Shown in pieces: positions 8,427-13,955 of a stretch of 15,902 nt of DNA (position 1 is its first letter; each line of letters starts with the position of its first letter). The stretch is from NCBI GenBank assembly GCA_008501785.1, contig QQUD01000062.1, forward strand, positions 1 through 15,902, written 5' to 3'. The DNA comes from Chloroflexota bacterium. GTDB taxonomy: Bacteria > Chloroflexota > Anaerolineae > Promineifilales > Promineifilaceae. The position numbers and the translations under genes were made by a program. The notes under the pieces are model-generated. The model was not told where the DNA came from, did not search any database, and saw only the letters and a list, made by a program, of their open reading frames with translations.

Positions 8427-9911
8427 TTATGTAAAAACTGGCTGCCAATCATCACCCCAAGCATCCTGCCACAGCCACGGTTTGTCTGAATTCGATTTTG
8501 CACAACCACCCTGCCACAAATCATATTTTGGGTGAGCATATTGTTTAAAAAACACATCAATGCGTACATTTAGCTCGTTGCCAATATCAGAAACATCTGG
8601 TTCATTTATCAAGTTTTGCTTCTCGTCCCGATCACGCTCCAAATCAAATAGGGCGTCCTCAAATGGATAATGGCGACTGCCCTGAAATCGTTTCATGTAC
8701 AACCATTTGTCTGTGCGAATGGCGCGTGTTTCTTCTTGCTCCATGAAAACAGCATTATCCCAGCTTATCTTTTCACCTTGCAGCAGCGGCGTAAAACTTC
8801 TTGCAGGGGTGTTTTCATTAATTTCAACCTGGCTCAGACCTAAATAGTCCAATATTGTGGCAAACAAATCGATTGAGTTCACCATTAAGCTGGATGTTTG
8901 CTGAGGCGCAATGTGATTGGTGTGTCGCACCAACAAGGGAATGCTAAATGCAGCACGATGTGTATTGGCTGGCCAAGTAGCTTGCCCATGTCCCCAAAAA
9001 CCATTGTGCCCCAGTGAAAAACCATGATCAGAAGTAAATATCACCAGCGTGTCTTTGTTCAAACCTTGCCGTTGCAATGCAGCCAACACCTTCCCAACGC
9101 CATTATCTACCATGCTCATTTGGGAATAGTAATTGCGTAAAGCTGTTAAATCATTGGGTGTTGATAATTCGTCACTATAGTCTATGCCGCCACCTGTTTG
9201 ATGTTTTTTCAGATCATATCGCTTGATAGTTTCTGGGCTAAGGCCTTCGCGGGGAACTGTTTTCATTCGACAATTTTCGTACAGCTGCGCAAAACGGTTG
9301 CGCGCCAGGCCTTGAATGGCCGGTTTATGCCCATAGGGCGCATTGTAGGTCAGGAACAGGAAAAATGGTGGGTCGCTTTTCGAATCATGTCCCTGGATGT
9401 ATTCAATGGCTTTTTCTGTAAAACAATCGACAGAGTGACCGGGGTAGGTGTATTGACGGCCGTTATCAATAATCGTATTATTCCAAAAATCCAACGTATG
9501 CCCATGTGGAAACGTTACCCAATGCTCAAATCCATTTTGTGGCTGAAAGGGCATCCCTACATGATATTTACCAATCAAGGCTGTTTTGTAACCTTGTGAT
9601 TTGAGAATTTCAGGCAGCGTGACAAATTCCTCGATAGCATTCCACTGCTCTGGCCATTCCTCCATCACGCGATCATCGAGCCAGGTATGGATGCCATGTT
9701 GGGAAGGCATCAAGCCGGTTAACATCGAAGCGCGGCTGGGCGAACACATGCCATTGGGGCAAAAGGCATTTTGGAATTGCATTCCCTGTAATGCAAGCCT
9801 GTCCAAATTGGGTGTAAAGATTTCATGATTTTGATAACAGCCAAGCAAATCAGCCGGTTGATTGTCTGTCATAATCAACAACACATTAACCTGTTTTTTC
9901 GGTTTGTCCAT
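8427..9911 (-). CDS. Type I (Cys-type) sulfatase
   Basis: A 494-residue alkaline-phosphatase-fold sulfatase that hydrolyses sulfate esters. The signature CSPSRASMLTG places the residue converted to formylglycine at Cys56, with Arg60 following. Metal and substrate residues are visible in MTDNQ (Asp16, Asn17), GKYHVG (Lys115, His117), GHKP (His195) and TSDHG (Asp295, His296). The position usually held by a second Asp in DDQ is Asn17. Activity would need a formylglycine-generating enzyme, which is not encoded here. There is no signal peptide, so action on imported small sulfated sugars is likelier than extracellular work. The start is supported by AGGAGG (plus-strand 9921-9926) nine bases upstream. 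It sits downstream of hydrolase remnants, and an intact GH2/aldolase pair lies farther along the same strand. That suggests sulfated glycan or glycoside degradation. The exact substrate cannot be read from the sequence. Confidence 0.95.
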   Translation of the reverse strand: MDKPKKQVNVLLIMTDNQPADLLGCYQNHEIFTPNLDRLALQGMQFQNAFCPNGMCSPSRASMLTGLMPSQHGIHTWLDDRVMEEWPEQWNAIEEFVTLPEILKSQGYKTALIGKYHVGMPFQPQNGFEHWVTFPHGHTLDFWNNTIIDNGRQYTYPGHSVDCFTEKAIEYIQGHDSKSDPPFFLFLTYNAPYGHKPAIQGLARNRFAQLYENCRMKTVPREGLSPETIKRYDLKKHQTGGGIDYSDELSTPNDLTALRNYYSQMSMVDNGVGKVLAALQRQGLNKDTLVIFTSDHGFSLGHNGFWGHGQATWPANTHRAAFSIPLLVRHTNHIAPQQTSSLMVNSIDLFATILDYLGLSQVEINENTPARSFTPLLQGEKISWDNAVFMEQEETRAIRTDKWLYMKRFQGSRHYPFEDALFDLERDRDEKQNLINEPDVSDIGNELNVRIDVFFKQYAHPKYDLWQGGCAKSNSDKPWLWQDAWGDDWQPVFT

Positions 9912-9956
9912 GTCTTTAACCCTCCTGAAATAATAGCCGTATATCAGCTTTTTATT

Positions 9957-9973
9957 CGTGGTGATATACCACG
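9957..9973. promoter_or_regulatory. Inverted repeat upstream of the sulfatase, candidate operator
   Basis: CGTGGT (9957-9962) and ACCACG (9968-9973) are perfect 6-bp arms around a 5-bp centre, 46 bases before the sulfatase start. No T-run follows on either strand, so an operator is likelier than a terminator. I see no convincing -35/-10 pair beside it. Confidence 0.35.
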
Positions 9974-10064
9974 GTGATGAATACGCCTTCGATTTTAAAT
10001 GTACGGGGTGGATATTAAGTCTATTTTACACTGAAAGCTGCGAATTACGGCCGTTTCTAATCTC

Positions 10065-10223
10065 TCATCTCTGCAAAAACCGCGACTCAATGGCTGGCAA
10101 GACATACTTTTCCATAATTGTGAAAGCCTTGGTCTTGGAAGTGAAATTGCTGCCAGTAAAGACCACCACCATGTCCAGGTCAGGAACCACTTTGAATCTT
10201 GGCACAAAAACTAAAAAAGCGGG
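10065..10223 (-). pseudogene. C-terminal remnant of a serine hydrolase (beta-lactamase/CubicO-like)
   Basis: A 52-codon open stretch bounded by stops (TAA at 10224-10226, TGA at 10065-10067). It has no sensible start but a clear family-like ending: VPDLDMVVVFTGSN followed by IMEKYVLPAI. In class C beta-lactamase/CubicO-type serine hydrolases this strand-rich segment and final helix close the domain. The nucleophile Ser-x-x-Lys and Tyr motifs, which lie far upstream in the family, are absent. It is the last piece of a gene lost by deletion. It lies beside an amidohydrolase remnant in the same orientation, so both may come from one degraded hydrolase cluster. Identification rests on remembered family sequence. 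Confidence 0.55.
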
Positions 10224-10309
10224 TTAGTTATCCAAACCAGCCAGATAGGTTGAGTTACCTTCCAAATTAATTCTTTGAAAAGCCTATTGTTCAAAAAATC
10301 CCCCCGAAG

Positions 10310-10502
10310 CTATGTTAATTGAGGGAAAAGCTCAAAGCAGTTTTTATAATCGACCAATTGAAAATCTGCTTCTGAAAAATCCTCATATTTTTTCAAATCC
10401 TTCAAAGTCATTGGTGCTACCTTTTCTGAAAAAGGCAGGTCTGATCCATAAACGATTTGAGATGGTCCTACAAATTCCTGCATTGTTTTCAGCATCCATG
10501 GG
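10310..10502 (-). pseudogene. C-terminal remnant of an amidohydrolase (Amidohydro_2 type)
   Basis: About 64 codons ending in TAG at 10310-10312. VGPSQIVYGSDLPF matches the conserved GSD segment near the end of Amidohydrolase-2 family proteins, where the Asp is a metal or catalytic residue. The ending YKNCFELFPQL matches the family's closing helix (N-A-x-x-L-F). The upstream two-thirds of the protein, including the His-x-His metal site, is missing. Coding similarity stops at about 10502, exactly where the inverted-repeat element begins. A reading from the internal ATG at 10495 would make a 61-residue peptide, but I regard it as debris rather than a gene. Confidence 0.6.
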
Positions 10503-10602
10503 CTAGTACCTCAACTTTATGATTTTGTAGGGTGAATTGGCAATTCGCCCAGAGTGGCGATTTATCAAATCGCCCTACATTTTTAGAAAGTTACGGTACT
10601 AG
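10503..10602. mobile_element. ~100-bp MITE-like element with terminal inverted repeats and two internal hairpins
   Basis: The ends CTAGTACCTCAACTTT (10503-10518) and AAAGTTACGGTACTAG (10587-10602) are inverted repeats matching at 14 of 16 positions. A further inner inverted match is TGTAGGG (10526-10532) with CCCTACA (10573-10579). Between them are two hairpins: GGGTGAATTG/CAATTCGCCC at 10530-10550 and GGCGATTT/AAATCGCC around ATC at 10556-10574. There is no coding capacity. CTAG at both ends may be either the tip of the repeat or a target duplication. This is the build of a non-autonomous transposable element (MITE). It sits exactly between the amidohydrolase remnant and the LuxR regulator, whose stop codon lies in its right end. 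Confidence 0.75.
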
Positions 10603-11651
10603 TACTCAATGCCTTGTCGTAAAACATATTCCGTAAACTTTTCAGCCCTGACTCTGGTGCGCCTGTTAACGTTCAATTTTCTGTAAATAGTCCTCGTGTG
10701 CGCTTTTACCGTGTTGAGTGTGAGAAAAAGTCGGTTGCCAATCTCTCGATTTGTCAACCCTTCCGCAATCAATTGAAGGACTTCAACTTCACGATCACTA
10801 AGGGGTTCAACCCATTCAGAGGCTGGCCCTTCCTTTTTTGTAAATGCAGTTTGTTCCGGTTCGGCATCTAAGAATGCTGCTAATAGCTGCTGAACGTAGT
10901 CTGTTGCGATACCACGTGAAAGCGCTTCGTAAAGCAATTGCACCATTGGCGGTCCTTCATCCACAAAGATACGGATATAGCCATGTGATTTGGCAGTATC
11001 AAGGGCAAGCTTTAGCTGTGTAACGGCCGTGTCAACACCACCACTTGCATGAAAAGTCAATGCTTGCAAAATGAGGCTCTCAATAATTTTCGTTGTGCGC
11101 CCTCCTGCTTCTGCAGATTCGAGCAATTGCTGCAAAAGTTCGCTCGCTTCTTTCCACTTTCTCTGAGCGAACAGCACTCTTGCTAACCCAAAATATTCAA
11201 ATTCGTGCTGCAGCGAAAATGCCTCGCCAAGGGGCAGGTTGCGTTGAGTTATGAATTGAACGGCCGTTTCCACCTCACCCCGTTTCAAATAAATCTGAAC
11301 CTGCTTTGCGGCCATTTGGTTCATGAACCAGGGAGGTAAATCCAATTTTCGATCAATCACTTTTATTTTTTGGATGGTTTCCTCGGCACCTACCATATCA
11401 CCCGTTGAAAGCAAAACACGCATCAGACACAAGTGGCTCCAACTAAACATGGCGACATCACCACCACGCAAAGTCAGTTCGGCTCCCTTTTTCACCAATT
11501 CTAACGCCTTATCCATGTCATTCAATTCAGCAAGTGCTTCCCCCCAAATCGCATACAAACAGCCAACCGAAATTGTCTGTGACATATTGTTTTCGTTCGC
11601 CAACTGGAGCTGCTGCTGGCAGATTTCTATAGTCCGTTGTAAATTGCCCAA
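10599..11651 (-). CDS. MalT-like LuxR regulator, C-terminal half (frameshifted)
   Basis: C-terminal half of a large MalT-type transcriptional regulator. Residues ~1-225 are TPR-like helical repeats (AIWGEALAELNDMDKALEL, ARVLFAQRKWKEASELLQQL). Residues ~283-345 are a LuxR/GerE DNA-binding domain (LSDREVEVLQLIAEGLTNREIG, then TVKAHTRTIYRKLNV). The only start in this frame is a TTG at 11651, directly after an in-frame TGA. The sequence there is mid-protein for the family, so this is not an independent gene but the continuation of the reading frame upstream. Joining the two halves needs a one-base skip (or a two-base restoration) near 11650-11660. The stop TAG is formed by the right end of the inverted-repeat element (10599-10601). 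Translation as a separate protein would give DNA binding without ATPase control, which I think unlikely. Confidence 0.8.
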   Translation of the reverse strand: MGNLQRTIEICQQQLQLANENNMSQTISVGCLYAIWGEALAELNDMDKALELVKKGAELTLRGGDVAMFSWSHLCLMRVLLSTGDMVGAEETIQKIKVIDRKLDLPPWFMNQMAAKQVQIYLKRGEVETAVQFITQRNLPLGEAFSLQHEFEYFGLARVLFAQRKWKEASELLQQLLESAEAGGRTTKIIESLILQALTFHASGGVDTAVTQLKLALDTAKSHGYIRIFVDEGPPMVQLLYEALSRGIATDYVQQLLAAFLDAEPEQTAFTKKEGPASEWVEPLSDREVEVLQLIAEGLTNREIGNRLFLTLNTVKAHTRTIYRKLNVNRRTRVRAEKFTEYVLRQGIEY

Positions 11652-11654
11652 TTG

Positions 11655-13188
11655 TCAAGGTAACTGCCAGCTTCAGATTGGCAATAATGAGCGTGTAGAT
11701 ATTACCTGCTGCTGCGCACGCCAGAAACGCCCGTGTGACTGCAATCCGCCCCAGATACCTCAATTTGTCAGAGTCATTAATTTTTTCCTGGCGAGTCTCA
11801 AAATTATCGGCAAAATCGTCAACGCATAAGCCCAAGGTATCTTCGGCGGCATTTAATCTGCGTTCAGCTTCCTCTTGCTGCCCGGTGGAAAACAGGCTCC
11901 AGGCATAAATGATACCCAAATGTGGGGTAGCGTCTATCAATGCAACCGGCAATTTTTCCAGCCAATACCTCAACTTTATATGTTCATCACGCCCCCATAT
12001 CGCATCGACTTCGCCCTCAAGCAGATGTGCTGCACGCTCAAAGTCCTCAGCAGCTAGCATATGTTCAATGGCTTCATCCATCAAGCTGTTCTGTTGATAC
12101 CATTCGCTGGCTTTTGTGTGCAACCTCGGTAGTTGTTCTGTCTGGATTTGTTTGAGTCGCTGGCGCAACAAATCAGCAAAAAGGTGATGATAGCGATACC
12201 AAAGGCGATCATCATCCAAAGGAATAATGAACAGGTTATTTCTTTCGAGTAATTCCAGAGTTGCCTGTCCGTTGTCGTGTCCGGTAAGCACATTGCATAA
12301 GGGAGCGGTTAGTTGGTCAAGAACGGCCGTTTTCAACAAAAAATCCTGCACCTCCTCAGACTGCTGCTGCAGCACCTCTTCAATCAGATAATCTAAAACC
12401 AGGCGGTTGCTGCCGGTGAAAGATTGAATCAGTCGGGATGTGTGGGTGCGCCCCTGCAATGAGAGGGCAGCCAATTGCAGACCCGCTATCCACCCTTCAG
12501 TACGCGTTTCCAGCACGGCGATGTCTTCTGTTGCCAGGTCTAAACCCATGGCCTGGTTCAAAAAATTGGCAGCTTCAGCCACTGTAAACCGCAAGTCAGC
12601 CGCACGTAATTCAGTCAATTGATTGCGGACACGCAGGCGAGAAAGTGGCAGGACCGGGTCCTCACGCGTGGCAATGATCAAATGCATTTGTGGCGGCATA
12701 TTTTCGAGCAAAAAGCTGAGGGCATCGTGGATGGGTTGCGCCGATATCAGATGATAATCATCAAGAACAAGGATTACCTTCTCCGTGATGGCTGCAATCT
12801 CATTTATCAATGAAGTCATGATAGTTCTGGGCATTGGCGGTTGAGGTGATTGCAACATGCCCAGCGCTCCATTTCCAATGGGAGTATATATTGTCTCAAT
12901 TTGGTTAAGCGCAGCAATAAAATATCTCAGGAATTGGGTCGGATCATTATCTGCTTCATCGAGTGATAACCAGGTAATTTGACCGGCGATTGATGAGTCT
13001 TGATTGGTATCATCTTTTTGTAAATTCTGCACCCAATCACTAACCAATGTGGTCTTACCAAATCCAGCCGGTGCCGAAACGAGGATTAGCGTATGGTCTA
13101 AAAACAATCCTTGATTGAGTTGATTGATCAGGTGTGGGCGCGTGGTGCTGGCCTTTCTGGCCTTTATCCTATTAGCTTGGGCAGGCAA
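11655..13188 (-). CDS. MalT-like STAND ATPase/LuxR regulator, N-terminal half (broken gene)
   Basis: N-terminal half of a MalT-type STAND regulator. It has a Walker A motif (APAGFGKTT, residues 39-47), a Walker B motif (VILVLDDYH, Asp143-Asp144), a winged-helix/effector region (ELLERNNLFIIPLDDDRLWYRYHHLFADLL) and the first helical repeats. Such proteins bind an inducer plus ATP and activate sugar-utilisation genes. After GNIYTLIIANLKLAVTL the frame is lost. The open frame continues as unrelated sequence to 11527, while the family-like sequence resumes in the next frame. The start is abnormal: family members usually begin with a LATKL-x-IPPPR-like stretch. Here a TTG at 13188 is followed by RIKARKASTT, which is antisense to a membrane-protein fragment. 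Between TRAFLACAAA and GNIYTL about 60 residues expected in relatives also seem missing. I judge it a pseudogene with three lesions, unless the frameshift is an assembly error. Confidence 0.8.
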
Positions 13189-13261
13189 AGTGATCTACAA
13201 TGCGCTGCCGATCTGGCTTTCGGGGGTTCGCTTTCACGTTCCAGCAGGTGAAGGTGATTAA
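13142..13261 (+). pseudogene. C-terminal fragment of an unrecognised membrane protein
   Basis: Plus-strand open frame ending in TAA 13259-13261. It reads as a hydrophobic helix (VVLAFLAFILLAWAGKVI) then YNALPIWLSGVRFHVP and a polar end. The composition is that of a last transmembrane helix plus short tail. The frame is open upstream only a few codons, into sequence that reads as genuine MalT-like protein on the other strand, so the homologous part begins near 13141. No start or Shine-Dalgarno is present. I do not know the family. It is best explained as debris from a rearrangement that also replaced the first residues of the regulator on the opposite strand. Chance hydrophobic coding is the alternative. 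Confidence 0.35.
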
Positions 13262-13291
13262 ACATCTGTCTGAATTAGCGTACGTTTTGTC

Positions 13292-13933
13292 TTACGCTGC
13301 GCCTGCTTCCCACGCTTGCCGCAACTGATGCGCTTGTGTTTTTAAATCGTCCAATGAATTTGCTGAACGGCCTATAGTTATGGCACCAACACCTAAAGCA
13401 AACGCGCCTGCCTGCCGGTATGCTGTCGCTTCGGCAAACGTGATGCCGCCTGTCGGCACAAATTTTAGATCATCTAAAGGGGCACTGATTGCTTTTAGAT
13501 AATTGGGTCCACCAATGCCTGCTGGAAAGAGTTTTAATAACTGGCAACCCGCCGCATGGGCTGTTTCGGCTTCGGTTGGGGTGAAAACGCCAGGGAGATG
13601 CACCGTTTTGTGGGAAACGGCCGTTTCCACCGTCGCCAGGTCCAAATTAGGCGCAACCGTAAATTGCGCCCCTGCATTAAACGCATCTCGCCATTGAGCA
13701 GAGGTGCGCACTGTGCCTGCGCCAACCAGCACCGCATCATCCAAATTTTTGCGCACATGGCTGATAATATAGAGTGCATCAGGCGTGTTTAATGTCACTT
13801 CCATGACAGAACAGCCTGTCGAGACCAATGTTTCTGCCATGTGCAACACATCATCGACCGTATATTGCCCACGAATAATGAAAATTAAGCCGTCACGCCC
13901 TATTTGAGCTAACTTCTTTGTCGTTTCAATCAT
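13292..13933 (-). CDS. eda: KDPG/KHG-type aldolase (2-dehydro-3-deoxyphosphogluconate aldolase)
   Basis: A 213-residue class I aldolase that cleaves 2-keto-3-deoxy-6-phosphogluconate (or the galactonate isomer) to pyruvate and glyceraldehyde 3-phosphate. Family residues are visible: Arg21 in IIRG, Glu45 in VMEVTLNTP, GAGTV at 71-75, the Schiff-base Lys134 in LLKLFPAG, and the phosphate-binding PTGGI. The length equals that of typical family members. ATG 13933 is chosen because AGGAGG (plus-strand 13940-13945) is six bases upstream; an earlier in-frame start at 13987 would add 18 unrelated residues and overlap the GH2 gene. It follows the GH2 gene by 22 bases, so the two are surely one transcript. 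Context suggests breakdown of a sugar acid released from an oligosaccharide. Gluconate versus galactonate (DgoA-like) specificity cannot be told. Confidence 0.93.
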   Translation of the reverse strand: MIETTKKLAQIGRDGLIFIIRGQYTVDDVLHMAETLVSTGCSVMEVTLNTPDALYIISHVRKNLDDAVLVGAGTVRTSAQWRDAFNAGAQFTVAPNLDLATVETAVSHKTVHLPGVFTPTEAETAHAAGCQLLKLFPAGIGGPNYLKAISAPLDDLKFVPTGGITFAEATAYRQAGAFALGVGAITIGRSANSLDDLKTQAHQLRQAWEAGAA

Positions 13934-13939
13934 CAATAG

Positions 13940-13945
13940 CCTCCT
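13940..13945 (-). promoter_or_regulatory. Ribosome binding site deciding the aldolase start
   Basis: AGGAGG on the minus strand, six bases before ATG 13933. It selects this start over an upstream in-frame codon at 13987 and fits normal aldolase length. Confidence 0.8.
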
Positions 13946-13955
13946 GCCATTATTG

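Noticed and set aside
9958..10227. Plus-strand open frame of 89 codons in the region between sulfatase and regulator.
   Set aside because: No recognisable domain; it overlaps the better-supported serine-hydrolase remnant on the other strand.
10310..10495. A separate 61-residue gene starting at the internal ATG.
   Set aside because: The sequence matches only the end of amidohydrolases, lacks a Shine-Dalgarno and begins at the edge of the inverted-repeat element, so it is a remnant.
11966..11979. 14-base match TACCTCAACTTTAT between the MITE-like left end (10507-10520) and the regulator coding sequence.
   Set aside because: A 14-mer match somewhere in a 16-kb window is expected by chance about once, and the second copy codes for normal family-like residues (IKLRYW) without the rest of the element.
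13268..13296. Possible terminator after the aldolase: AGCGTA/TACGCT arms around a 10-base loop on the minus strand.
   Set aside because: The stem is only 6 bp, and no T-run follows in the direction of transcription.
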